A stretch of DNA of 64,000 bases from Adiantum capillus-veneris (Eukaryota; Streptophyta; Polypodiopsida; Polypodiales; Pteridaceae). Of this stretch, positions 46,976 through 57,929 are shown in pieces. The stretch covers positions 55,985,340 to 56,049,339 of the forward strand of contig CM043942.1 in assembly GCA_014529385.2 (NCBI GenBank). The letters run 5' to 3'. Numbering within the stretch: the first letter of the stretch is position 1; the number at the start of each line of letters is the position of its first letter. Both the position numbers and the translations under genes were made by a program. The notes under the pieces were generated by a model that saw nothing but the letters and a program-made list of their open reading frames with translations, made no database searches and was not told the DNA's origin.

Positions 46976-47035
46976 CGGCGTCGCTATGAGCGTCGCAAAT
47001 TTACAAGTAAATTTGCGACGCTCATAGCGACGCCG
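46976..47035. repeat. perfect hairpin, 29-bp arms, in the left subterminal region
   Basis: Arms at 46976-47004 and 47007-47035 are exact reverse complements separated by AA. Together with the flanks they hold six GCGACG/CGTCGC sites within 110 bp of the left end. CACTA subterminal repeats are the binding sites of the second element protein (TNPA in En/Spm), so this is a probable binding array, here folded into a cruciform-capable palindrome. Confidence 0.93.
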
Positions 47036-47280
47036 ACTGGGCTAAAAAAATAACAGAGAGCGCCCAAAAACTCAGATCTCATATCTGAGTTTTTCGGCGC
47101 CCTCAAGCAAGGAGCAGGTAACGCTCTCCCTCTCTCTCTCTCTCTCTTTCTTCTCCACACACACACACACACGAGGAGAGGAAGGAGAGCCAGGTATGCT
47201 CCTTCCCTCTCCTCACTCTCATGTTCCCTTCCCCTCTTTCTCTCTCCCTCTCTCTCTCGCTCTCTCACACACATAGTGTT

Positions 47281-47283
<3 letters not shown>

Positions 47284-47334
<51 letters not shown>
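47284..47334. repeat. GA microsatellite in the CACTA element
   Basis: About 50 bp of pure GA next to a CT-rich 47125-47270 region. Long open frames across this zone in the minus direction are translated repeats. Confidence 0.97.
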
Positions 47335-47338
<4 letters not shown>

Positions 47339-47344
47339 AACATA

Positions 47345-47570
47345 AACAAAAACGCACACACACATACATAAACAAAGAATGCACACACACATTGAGAGAG
47401 GAAAAGAGAGAGAGAGCATGCATAAACAAAAAACGCACACATTGAGAGAGGAAAAGAGAGAGAGAACATGCATAAACAAAAAACGCACACATTGAGAGAG
47501 GAAAAGAGAGAGAAAACATGCATAAACAAAAAAACGCACACACATTGAGAGAGAAAGAGAGAGAAACTAA
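47345..47570. repeat. minisatellite, unit about 54 bp, four copies
   Basis: The unit 'cataaacaaaaaacgcacacattgagagaggaaaagagagagaga' is repeated about four times with small length changes. There are no spacers, so this is a plain tandem repeat. It was probably built by slippage next to the GA tract. Confidence 0.9.
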
Positions 47571-47907
47571 TTTAACGTCGTAGGAAACTAATTAAAATTA
47601 AAAGACCTAAAGATCTAGCCGACGAGGAGTTGAACTCAAGACCTATTATTCAAGAGGGAAATGGCATAACCAATCTATCATACTTGGCATGGGTGATAGA
47701 AAGGTTATACCATTTATCTCTTTTTATTGGCACACACATCCACACACGCGCACACACACAAGAAGAGAGAGTTATAACGTCGTAGGAAACTATCCTAAAA
47801 GACGTTAAAGATTACGTTAGATGTAGACTTACGTTAAATTAGATTTAGGTTTATTTAAGTTAAATTAGATTAGATTTAGGTTTATTTTTAATTAGATTTA
47901 CGTTTAT

Positions 47908-48432
47908 TTACGTTAGATTTAGATTTACGTTATATTAGATTAGATTTAGGTCTCCATAGACTGCGATGCCTGCATGAAGCGGGTGAAGAAAGCCCTCAAT
48001 GGAATATAGGGTATTGCTGCCTTCACTCATGGTGGGCTCCGTCGATCCAAAAGTACTGGTGAAATGTCTTCAGAAGATAGGGAAGAAGGTGGATCTTCAT
48101 GGCGGCAAGAGTCACTACATCCCCGACACAATGACCATCTAGACAACCTCTAGTCATTCAACAACAACTTCAAAGTTAGTAACAAGAGCAAGAACGGTCT
48201 AAAGGGCCAATTGCTGTCGTCAGATGTGGATGGAGATGAGGCAACGTCACCGCCGGAAGTTAACTCTCACATCTTTAGTGATGAGAATGCCAACTCTTGC
48301 CGAGTTATGTGAAAAATTATGTGTTAAATCAATTTTAAGGTTCTTATAATCCCTGTTAGTTTAGTTCTTTGTTTTTAATATAACATAATTTACGTTAGAT
48401 TTAGATTTATGTTATATTAGATTAGACTTAGG
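47908..48432. repeat. 43-bp direct repeats flanking the captured insert
   Basis: 47908-47950 and 48390-48432 are 43-bp direct repeats differing at two bases (ttacgttagatttagattta..., ending ttagg). They bracket the 439-bp host-derived insert (47951-48389). Such repeats are what filler synthesis or template-switch repair inside a transposon would leave. Confidence 0.88.
47950..48312 (+). pseudogene. captured fragment of a heavy-metal-associated isoprenylated plant protein (HIPP)
   Basis: The translation begins VSIDCDACMKRVKKALNGI, the HMA metal-binding loop with its CxxC pair, then an in-frame TAG at 48007-48009. A frame change follows, to GSVDPKVLVKCLQKIGKKVDL (48035-48097), which matches the second half of the HMA fold (G.VDP..L...L.K.GK..EL). 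The second frame ends at TAG 48140-48142. A third piece (48154-48312) is Ser/Asn-rich and ends in the CaaX box CRVM followed by TGA. HIPPs bind metals through HMA and are prenylated at the CaaX. The middle of the HMA fold seems deleted and no 5' exon is seen. It is enclosed in the CACTA ends, so it was probably transduplicated. The order HMA, spacer, CaaX argues against chance. Confidence 0.82.
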
Positions 48433-48453
48433 TTTATTTAGATTTATTTAGGT

Positions 48454-48458
<5 letters not shown>

Positions 48459-48514
<56 letters not shown>
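48459..48514. repeat. CA microsatellite in the CACTA element
   Basis: About 56 bp of CA directly after the captured fragment and before the second internal direct-repeat copy. Confidence 0.97.
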
Positions 48515-48517
<3 letters not shown>

Positions 48518-48945
48518 GAAGAGAGTTTTAACGTCGTAGGAAACTATCCCAAAAGACGTTAAAGATTAGGTTAGATGTAGACTTACGTTAAATGAGATTT
48601 AGATTTATTTTTAGTTAGATTTACGTTTACTTAGATTTACGCTTATTTACGTTAGATCGAGTCCACGCAAGAATTACTTACGGTTTAGGGTTTAGAGGTA
48701 GACGAACAGTGAAAAGATCTACTATGAAAAGATGTTAAGATGCTGTGAAGTGCTACAGCTAGAGAAGAGGCAAAGGGGTTTTGTCCACTACATGCAGTAT
48801 CATGTAGACGTGGGTCTGTAGATTTCTTGTACCCACAAATATAGGTATTGACCAATAAAGACGAGATTATAACCCGGTGGTTCTGATCTCCGTGCACCTC
48901 TAGACCGAGGTGTGCGAGGATTGGACATGACTAGAGAATGTGAGG

Positions 48946-48948
<3 letters not shown>

Positions 48949-49009
<61 letters not shown>
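48949..49009. repeat. GA microsatellite upstream of the transposase frame
   Basis: About 60 bp of GA only 30 bp before the open frame of the transposase. It may have disturbed the first exon or promoter. Confidence 0.97.
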
Positions 49010-49012
<3 letters not shown>

Positions 49013-49038
49013 GACGAAGAATGCCAATAGAATATTAA

Positions 49039-52000
49039 ATTTGTTGTCCAAGTTATAAGATTTTTATCCTCATTATAAGTAGTGACAAGGATGTGGGACC
49101 GTCCAGCCGAAACACCTATCTCTCAACGAGGGTCTTATATCCTTGTAATCAATGCAAGCATGCTGTGCGATGGACAAGACGTGTTTCTTTGCAGCACGTT
49201 CGCGAATTTGGCGAGTTCAATCCATCTATTATAGATCGAGTTGTTGCCAATTATACCTGGTCGGACTCTGACGCTGGCCAACAAGCAGCAATCTTGCAAC
49301 CCAATAGACGTGTTCGCAGGCGCTTTGGTCAAGCAGCATATGTGAGGCCACAAGATGTAGCCTCTGACAGCTCGGGGGATGATCATGCAGAGCACATTCC
49401 CAACGAGGCGATGTTTGAGCCCGAGATTGATGAAATGATCGAGACGATCATGGATTCAGAAAGGCTTATCTATGATGATATGAAAAGTGAAGCCGATACG
49501 CCATTGTATAATGGAGCACGTATGTCTAGATTGAAAGCACTCCTGGTTCTTCTCAACATGCAGACAAAGTTTGGATGGAGTGACACTAGCGTCACAGCGC
49601 TTTTCAGGTGATCTATTACAATTAGTTTACTTTAATAAAACTCTAAATGTATAATGATCTGATAGATTTTTACACGACTGTATCGTATTTTTATGTTGTG
49701 TAGATTGCTTAAAGAGCACATACTACCAGCTGACAATGTGATGCCAGATTCCCGAGATGAAGCAAGAAAGATTTTGCGAAACTTGGGGATGGATTACAAT
49801 TCTATCCACGCTTGTCCTAATGACTGCATTCTTTTCAGAGGGGAATACATAGACATGGAGAAGTGTCCGAAATGTGATTCCGAAAGATATCGAGTAGATC
49901 TCCACGGGACAAAAATTCCACAAAAGGTTTTGCGACATTTTTCTCTGCTTCCTCGCATCAAGCATTTCTTCGAATGTAAGTCCATGGCCGCCCTAGCATC
50001 ATGGCATGAGGAGAATAAATCTTCGGATGGTGTGCTACGAATTCCTGCAGATTGCGCAGCCTGGAAACATATAGATGGAACATGGTCGGATTTTTCCAGG
50101 GAAGCTCGAAATTTGCGCTTAGGCCTGGCTATGGATGGCGTAAATCCATTTGGTCAAAGATCAACATCTTACAGTGTATGGCCCGTTGTCATCGTCAACT
50201 ACAACATTCCCCCGTGGTTGACTACGAAGAAGGGGCACCTATGGCTAAGCTTGATTGTGCCAGGGCGATATAAAGTGGGGAATATGGATGTGTATCTTCG
50301 TCCACTATTGGAAGAGCTACAACAATTGTGGATTGGCATAGAGGTGGTGGATATGAGCCGACACACAGGACGACGGAATGCTTTGATCAGAGGCATTCTA
50401 ATGTGGACCATGCATGACTATCCCGGGCTAACAAAATGCTCAGGTGATCTATTGACACTCCTCACTCAGACACTGTAAATCTTGTTTTTTCCCATAGTTG
50501 ATCTATTATCATGTGTATACATGCAAGGCTTCAAACAAGCGGATACAGAGCATGTGTCACATGTGGACTTAGAATGAATGCACGTAGGGCGCCCTCACTG
50601 AAGAAGCAAATCTACGAAGGTCATCAAGCGTATCTTCCAGAGAATCATGTGTTACGCGATGGCTTTTTGGGAAGAGAGCCACCAAGGATGTCTGCACAAG
50701 CATGGTTAGAGCAGAAGGAGATGTGCGATGACGGATTGCCTCCAGGGATGAAGAGACTATCTCTATGGTACGAGTTACCATACTGGCCCTGACTCATGAA
50801 CAATCACTTGCTCGATCCAATGCACATATTCAAGAATGTGGGTAATCTACTATGGGACCATCTGACCGGTAAGAAAGATACTTTGGGAGCCAGAGTTGAC
50901 CTTAGAAATGTGGATCGTATGGAGCAATATTGGCCGCAAACAGCATCTGATGGATCGATAAAACTCCCTAAAGCACCATGGATTTTCACAGGAGCCCAAG
51001 AACGCAAAGTAAAAGAGACCATTCAATCTTTGCGGACCCCCACTGGCGTAATGCACTCGCTCCGAACGTGTTTTACTAAAGAAGGAAAGCTTACCGGTTT
51101 GAAGTCACACGATTGGCATAAAATGTGTCAGGTACGTTCATAGTGGACTTTAATATCATTGCATAAAATGTGGACTTTAATATCATTGCTGCACATACTT
51201 TACAGTTTATTTTACCGGTTGCCATTGAGGGATGTTTGTCTCTCGACATCCGTAACACAATCTACAAACTTGCAAAGCTGGTGCAATGGATCTCACAAAA
51301 GGATATCAACGTAGACTCCATACCATTCGCCAAACTAAATGCTGCGGAGCTTGTGTGCATGTTTGAGAAACATTTTCCTACTACCATGCTAACCATTTAG
51401 GTGCATCTTCTTGTTCACATAGTTGATGAGGTGGAAATAGCTGGCACAGTTCATTCCAGATGGATGTTCTTCTTAGAACGTTTCATGAAAACGCTTAAGG
51501 GATATGTGCGTCAAAAGGCACGTCCGGAGGGTAGCATGGCAGAAGGTTGGTTGGTATCAGAGTCCCTAGTGTACATTGGAGAGTGGCTAGACGGATTTGA
51601 TAAATCCCGGGACACGCTATGGCGAACCATAGATGATGAGCGCATATCTGGGATTGTCATGTGCAATCTTGGTGTTGAGAAGAAGATGACGGAAGATCTA
51701 GAGGCTAAAATCAACCGATTTTGCATGCTTCACAATCCAGTGATGCAAAAGTGGATTTCACAATATGAGGATGCAAAGCAAGAGCGACAAAGGGCACGAA
51801 TCGAGTGGAGACGGGGAAGACGACCACCGATGCACTATCCAGCGGTTCTGGAGAGCCTACCAACCTTCATGAGCTTAAGATGGTTGCACAACCAATTGAA
51901 AAGCGCACAACAATGCGGTGACGAAGTGACTGAAGAAGAGTGGGAGTACTCTCGGGGTTGCGCGACCAAGGTAAGTTTGCAATGTACGACTAGCTAGTGA

Positions 52001-52803
52001 ATTTATTTCTAAACGTTTGAACGGCCACTCATAATCTTTGTTCGTTGTAGTATAAGTCATACACAACAGCATGGTGTAAAGGTCGACATTTTAGGGTGGA
52101 ACCAATCGACAAAAAGCGTTTTACTCAAGATTGTGGAATCATGGCAAAATTTGAACAGTCTAGTCGACGACGTTCCTCTGATGCAGATCCTGTGGTAGCG
52201 GAACTCACTTACTTCGGCACGCTGCAAGAGATTTTGAGGATCGATTACAGAGGATTTTTTGTCGACTTGTTCGACGTGCAATGGTTCAAGATAATCATGG
52301 AGGGTCGCAACGCTACTGTGCGTAGAGGAGAGTCTGGTTTTCTTGAGGTGGATTCTACTAAGAAATGGACTGACCTAAGAGACACTTTCGTACTACCCGA
52401 GCATTGTGAACAAGTAAGTATATAAATAGTTAACATCCCCCTTTTACAAGTTATGTGCTTGAAAGCACTCATGTAAGTTATGTGGCTCTGGCAGGTAATA
52501 TTTCATCCTACAAAGTCTACATCAAACTGGTGGTACGTCATAGAGGTAGCCCCTCGTAGTGCAAGGACGTATGAAGGCTACCATGTGCCAATCACAACGA
52601 CATCAATGGAGGAGATCAGAGAAGATGCTCAATCAGAAGCCGCTGCGGTGGTGCCAGACGAGCATCAAGATGCTACTACTCTATATGGGGTGCATGCAGA
52701 GGAGCTACAAAATGAAACAGAGGATATGTGTTTAAACGGAGAGCTCTATATAGATATAGGAAGTTATGCTGAGTTATGCGAGGATGAGAGAGAGATCTCT
52801 TAA
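49039..52803 (+). pseudogene. TNP2-type CACTA transposase (Transposase_21, DUF4218, DUF4216)
   Basis: Several exons are readable. One, with YPCNQCKH, ends at 49607 (cag|gtgatc). After a 96-bp intron, 49704-about 50475 holds the CPNDC and CPKC pairs and then Transposase_21 (DGVLRIPADCAAWKHID, LGLAMDGVNPFG, SYSVWPVVIVNYNIPPW). An exon from about 50527 to 51131 has YRACVTCG and LLDPMHIFKNV; then 51206-51970 (DUF4218: VHLLVHIVDEVEIAG, RWMFFLERFMKTLKGYVR), 52051-52413 (DUF4216: TYFGTLQEILRIDYRGFFVDLF) and 52495-52803 (HPTKSTSNWWYVIE). Breaks: TGA at 50790-50792 between ELPYWP and the DPMHIFKN block, TAG at 51398-51400 just before VHLLVHI, an unclear splice near 50440-50527, and no in-frame ATG at the 5' end. 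The transposase would cut at the CACTA ends. It is probably inactive here. Confidence 0.88.
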
Positions 52804-53075
52804 AGCCACAAATATTGTACTTGAACAATTTTGCTCCGTGTTGTAAAAGCTCTGGCTCTCTAAGTACCTTCCATGGTGTATAACGCTCTTTTCTACTCGC
52901 GCTCACATCTTTTGATTGAAAATTCTGAGTTTTCGACTTGCCTCTTCTATCACTCGATTCATTGCGTCATTGTATTTATATGCGTCATTACGTCATTGTA
53001 TTTAATGGTCTTTGCGTCATTGTCTACTCTATTCATTCAATATTAAGTTTAAATATTCGTGTGTTTAATGCAGGT

Positions 53076-54410
53076 ATGGATGATGAGGAGTTTCTTTCTT
53101 CTTTGTCACCGCAGCAGAGACAGTGGTACGTGGAGCGTCATCGCTCTGGCGCATCATCGCGCGTTCCTACACCATCCGCATCTCCCTCTCTTTCGGAGCA
53201 TTCGGCGCGCTCCGAAGCTTCGGCGTCGACGAGACGAGCTTCACACTCGTCTAGACACCGGCGCTCTAGTGGTGGCGGTGGCGATTGTTGTGGGGATTCC
53301 ACCACCGATGCCTCCACACCGCCTCGTGTTCGACGAGGCTCTTTACCCTCCCCTTCTTTGCCCGCCCCCCACACCACCACAGCATCGCCATCTACGCCAG
53401 GTTTTGCACGGCTGACTGTTCCTAGAAGCTACACACCTCTACCTACTCCGCCAGGAGCCACCCCACTCGACACTCCTCGCTTCGGGGCCCAGACGCCGGT
53501 GGAGACACCTGACGTCCGTACCCCCATCGACACGCCGCTAGAGACCCCTGCCGGGACACCCAGGTTCACGCGTCACCGGCCAGAGGGCTTGCCTTACTCC
53601 GTCGACATCAGCGGCGGCATCATCATGGATGATGACGGCAAGAAGGTGATCTCGCGCATGCGTGGTCTTTGCTCCCAGCTGTTTAGACACTACATACTAA
53701 ACAAATGGAGTGAAGTACCAAGTGATTTAAAAAACAGAGTCATCAGCATACTTCATGATGAGTTTCCCGTTCCAACACGGGATCAGCGCTTCAATGAAGA
53801 CCTGATGAAGATTCAAATGCGCGAATACTGCAAACACAAGCGTTCCGAAGTGCAAAAAGCAATCAAGAATGGGTGGAACAGGCCAGATTGGTTGGCCAAA
53901 GAAGATTGGAAGAATGCGAAGAAAGCAGCGCGCGAGAATCCCGACAAGTGGAAGCAACAAAAGGATGCAGCCAGAGCGCGAGTAGAGGCAGGGAGCTCGC
54001 ACCACTTGGGGAGCGGTGGATGGGCATCATTTGAGGCCGATTTTGTAAGTGTTTTTGCATTGCTCTTTATGTTCGATAGTTTAGGGTTTATGAGTTTTTT
54101 AATTCTAACATAATGAAATCTTTGTATGTTTTGACAGTGGTCGATGACAGGACGTGATCCCACACCGTACGAGCGCGAGTACGCAGGCAGGAAGGGCTTA
54201 AACGCCCTGATGGACATTCTCAGTTCTCGCGACGGCATGGTTAGTATTAGGGTTTACTCTTTTTTATTTTTTGTATTGTTTTATAAATGTTGTTATATGT
54301 TTATACTTACTGAAAGCTGTCTTATTGTCTTTTTTTGCAAAATCCGACAGATACGCCGCTTGGACGCGATGAGACGTCTGACTAGACGACGTCAGTTTAG
54401 CCGTAGCTAG
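53076..54410 (+). CDS. second CACTA protein (TnpA-like, Transposase_24-like C-terminal part)
   Basis: ATG at 53076 follows the TNP2 gene by 270 bp. Three exons join in frame: 53076-54044, 54138-54239 and 54351-54410 (TAG), 376 codons before the stop. The N-terminal part is rich in Ser, Pro and Thr, with many TP pairs (ETPDVRTPIDTPLETPAGTP). From about residue 200 a globular, basic part has IDDDGK-like MDDDGKKVISRM, RHYILNKWSEVPSDLKNRVI, PVPTRDQRFNEDLM, then KNGWNRPDWLAKEDW and a Lys/Arg-rich tail with WSMTGRDPTPYEREYAGRKG. This order fits plant Transposase_24-type proteins of CACTA elements. They are thought to bind the subterminal repeats. The frame is fully open, unlike TNP2, so it could still be expressed. 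Introns have gtaagt/gttagt donors and cag ends. Confidence 0.8.
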
Positions 54411-54767
54411 ATAGCATTAGTTTAGGGTTTCTCATAGCTTATGTATCATGAGACGGATTTTATACGTCTTTTTGAACCATGTATATTATTATATTTGTCA
54501 CCGCAGTTCATTTTGCCAATCAATTCTTTATGCCTATGATGTTGTACAATTGTCATTATTACATTTGCCAATCAATTCATTTTGCCTATGATGTGTACAA
54601 TTGTCAATTTTACGCTTGTCAATTTTGCAAACAATGCGTCTTGTGGGTGACTATTTTGGGTCTATTATCTACCCTTGCACTTTTTTTAAAAAGTGAATCA
54701 AGTACAATATGGTTGATGGGTGGCAGGGCATTCAATGCCCTGTCACCAAATATTTTTTCTCTCGGGT

Positions 54768-54990
54768 GTCGCTATAACCGTCGCTATTTATGGCTCTGTA
54801 GCATCGCTATGAGCGTCGCTATAGACTTTTGTGTAAACGTCGCTATAACCGTCGCTATGACCGTCGCTATATAGCGACGGTTATAGCGATGCATATAGCG
54901 ACGCATATAGTGACGCTCTCGTAGCGACGCTTTTAGCGACGCCGGGGGTTATAAAAACCCAGTGTATTTCCGTCGCTAACAACGTCACAA
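54768..54990. repeat. right subterminal repeat block, ten GCGACG/CGTCGC sites
   Basis: Ten GCGACG or CGTCGC hexamers, most flanked by 'tat' (cgtcgctat/atagcgacg), within 220 bp. In the middle, ccgtcgctatatagcgacgg is a 20-bp palindrome (about 54862-54881). The left end has only six sites; unequal numbers on the two sides are normal in CACTA. Likely binding sites for the second element protein. Confidence 0.9.
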
Positions 54991-55000
54991 GAGCACACAA

Positions 55001-55015
55001 CCTCTTGTAGTGAAT
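55001..55015. repeat. right terminal inverted repeat and AAT target copy
   Basis: CCTCTTGTAGTG followed by AAT. Exact complement of the left terminus, with a matching target copy. Confidence 0.95.
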
Positions 55016-55955
55016 CACAATCACACTCTCAATCTCAATCTCAATCTCTTGATGGTGAGGCGGTCCGGGCCGGCAACAAGAAGAGCGTCCTCTAAACACC
55101 CTTCAAGGCTCCCGTGCTGCTCAATTGGGGCTGGGGCAAGCACAATCAGAGACAACAACAACCCACAGTCAGAAACGAAACAAGAAAAGGAGCACCACCT
55201 AGTTGTAGATGCGAACTAGGACGCACGTGATATCTCCTTGTACTCAAACGCACAAAGAGAGGGGAATGCAAGATAGCCACACACACCAAACACAAACATT
55301 CACCACGCCAGAGAGAGGTAAAGAGCACAAATCAACTTGAGCAACTCAGTCTTAGCCTTAAAGACTAGATGCACACAAAGCTTGATGAGAAATAGAGAGA
55401 CAACACAAAACTTGACCTTGTTGCCAATACACAAATTGTCTTAGGGTCACGGGAGCCCTCTCACCGAGCACCCTCTTACAATTTACCTTTTAGGCAAACA
55501 ATTCAACAAGCCCTTAAACTACCAAGCATGAAATGGCACAACAAACTTCAAGGACAATATACCTTCAACCACCTCATGAGCCAACTTATCAAGTCAATTT
55601 GGAGAGAAGAGTCCTAGTTGCAGCATATAATTGCACCCAAAACTATGAATCTTATTTATGGACAAGAGTAGGCTACAAGTGTGATTGCAGAGTATAGTAT
55701 CACTCCACTCCTCTAGATGACATAACTAACTTCAAGCTTCTCCATGCACCTATGTGTAGTGATGGAATAGAGCACTCACAATGCACACACTCTACACAAC
55801 TAGGCTTGAAGAGTGGTGTGTTATGTGTTGAGAATGGTGTGGTGTAGTGTGATCATGGGATGATTTACAAGGGAGAGAAGGGCTCTATTTATAGGTTTTA
55901 GAAGCCTCGATTAGGATTAGGCCTAATCAAGTTTATTTGAAGGAATAAAAGATTA

Positions 55956-56035
<80 letters not shown>

Positions 56036-57929
56036 GGTGGGTCTCTCTTGTCCTTTGAGTCACATGGATGTGGGCTCAAGGAAGAGAATTATTGAGGATG
56101 AAAGGAGAGAGGATTGAGTGAATAATTTGGGAGTGCCTACTCTAGTAGAGGGTGCATCTTACAATAAGGTTAGTGGTTAGTAGTTAGTAATTATCACTAA
56201 AAAATATTTACAAAATCATTCACCAAATGGTGAGATATATGATGAGAAAAGTTAGAGAAGGGATAAACTTGTAAAGCAAGGTTGAAGCTTGGAGAAGTTG
56301 ACATTCACCTCTTTACAGCACCGTTAGAAGAAGCGGTTAGCATGGTGAAGTAACGTGTGTCGATGAAGCTATGTTATCTTCAAACGTTGGAAAATTCATG
56401 ATAAAAGCCTTCATTTGCAGAGGTTATCCTTGGATTTTTGTTGATTTTTTGAAGTTCTTTACAAAGCTGAAGAGAGTGTGGTAATATGGACATATATGTA
56501 AAGAGAAAGGGGGACACATAGGGTGTAGAAATGGAGGATGAAGGCTATTGAGGTGTGAGAGATGTGGCAATGGTGAAGAGGGTGAATTAGGACATGGGAG
56601 TTGCAGGTTTGGGAGTGGGAAGGAGAGGGAGGAGTGTGTGTGAAAGAGGAAAATGATAAAGTGGAAGAGGGAGTGTGGCTGCATAGCATGGGCAAACTGG
56701 GATTCACCAATAAAATCATAGCTCACAGCTCATGGCTCAAAAAAAATATGAAAAAATTTGAGGTGAAAGTTCAGCTCACGAGCTACAACTTTTGTTTGTA
56801 CCACCTTTTCAAATTCGGGGAGCATGTGATCTTTAAAAATTCAGCAAAACCGACTGTTTTTTCCACTGCACAAGGTCCTTGTGAGGTCTTTCTTTGAATG
56901 ATTCTTTTGAATACCTCCAAGAGTGAGCTCCCCATGGTGCATGCATGCATTCCACATACCCTTGACCTTATTTGGTAGGTCTAAAATTGAAGATATTGTT
57001 GAGATCATGATATAAATGAATAGTATAACTAAGAAAATCAAATATTGAGGGGTCTAAAAAAATATGTACATGTCAAATATAAATAATATAGGTGGAAAAA
57101 ATATAAAGGGGTCAAAATAAATCTCTCTCATTATAAGTCTACCATAAAAAGATGAATATTTTTGGTGTTCTAATTTATGAGAGTAAAAGAGAATAGATGT
57201 AGGAAGGAAAAATCACAATAGTGAAAAAACATAAATAAAACTAGTTTTTTTGGATTTTTGTTGGGATGGAGTTACACCAAAAATAAGAGAAGCTTGCATG
57301 AAATTATTTTTATATGGAATAAAGAGTATGCAAAATGGTAAGAAAAAATATGGTAATGGTGAGTCATGTACATAGCATAAATAACACACACCTAAGTATA
57401 AATATTTAAATAAATACCAAATAATTATGAAAAATCATTTTATTTAGCCCCTATATACAATAAAATATTTACACACAAATGGGCCATAAGATACTTATAT
57501 TTTTTTATTTTATTATTTTTTTGGCTCAACTAGCCCAGTGACTAGCTAATTGAGGGTTTTTAAAAAAATATGGAGAAAGTCCCTAACTCACACACGCCTA
57601 TGTACAGTGAAATGGTAGGGATAACCAAAATGTTTGAGTGATTTGATAGGGTGAGGTAGCTTACTATGGCAATTATGGAAAGCCGAAAAACGGCTATCAA
57701 TGGCAACAACGATCATAATCGAAATCTCAACACGATCACAATCCCAATATCATGACACCCTGCATCGTCTACAAAATAGCTAAAAGAACATACTCGTGCA
57801 ACAAATCAACATGGTAATCAAATTCAAAACATCATTTTGTACCATCATAAAAGAGTATAATCACTTCTTGATTGGATCAAACAAAAAGATATTACCTGTA
57901 CTGATAATTGTTTGTAAGCTAACCACTGG
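55016..57929 (-). other. gene-poor LTR-like debris with AT microsatellite
   Basis: No gene is supported. A TATTTATA box (55886-55893, minus-strand cctataaatagagccct) suggests a minus-strand LTR promoter. An AT run of about 74 bp is at 55959-56032. Below 57000 the sequence is AT-rich with short frames only. The last bases before the gap give a weak minus-strand pol-like frame. Confidence 0.45.
55959..56032. repeat. AT microsatellite
   Basis: About 74 bp of pure AT, self-complementary and able to extrude a cruciform. Confidence 0.97.

Larger units (their letters stand above)
47761..48600. repeat. internal direct repeat 'taacgtcgtaggaaactatcc...'
   Basis: A block of about 85 bp starting agaagagag and running through taacgtcgtaggaaactatcc and aaaagacgttaaagatta appears at 47761-47848 and 48515-48600. 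A shorter, older copy is near 47570. CA runs precede both full copies. The HIPP-derived insert lies between them. Confidence 0.88.
46915..55012 (+). mobile_element. CACTA transposon, full length, 8098 bp
   Basis: The left end is CACTACAAGAGG at 46915-46926 and the right end is its exact reverse complement, CCTCTTGTAGTG, at 55001-55012. AAT flanks both ends (46912-46914 and 55013-55015), the 3-bp target duplication diagnostic of CACTA. Inside, in order: a subterminal hairpin, a minisatellite, a captured host-gene fragment, a TNP2-type transposase gene and a second gene, then a dense subterminal repeat block. CACTA elements move by cut and paste. The ends look movable if transposase is supplied, but its own TNP2 frame carries stops. 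The AT-rich/GA/CA repeats inside add several hundred bp. Confidence 0.96.

Noticed and set aside
46984-47541. Minus-strand open frames of up to 185 codons
   Set aside because: They translate CT/GA runs and a minisatellite; composition is Leu-Ser repeats and no domain is visible.
47345-47570. Regular repeat array that at first looks CRISPR-like
   Set aside because: Units follow each other without unique spacers and differ by slippage; there are no cas genes and the context is a plant transposon.
47600-47700. 'gagttgaactcaagacct' and the following sequence, resembling part of a tRNA or tRNA-derived element
   Set aside because: No complete cloverleaf, no A-box at the right distance, and no target duplication; it lies inside the CACTA element.
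57845-57929. Minus-strand frame before the second gap as RNase H
   Set aside because: Only about 25 residues are readable and I see no catalytic motif, so I left it unassigned.
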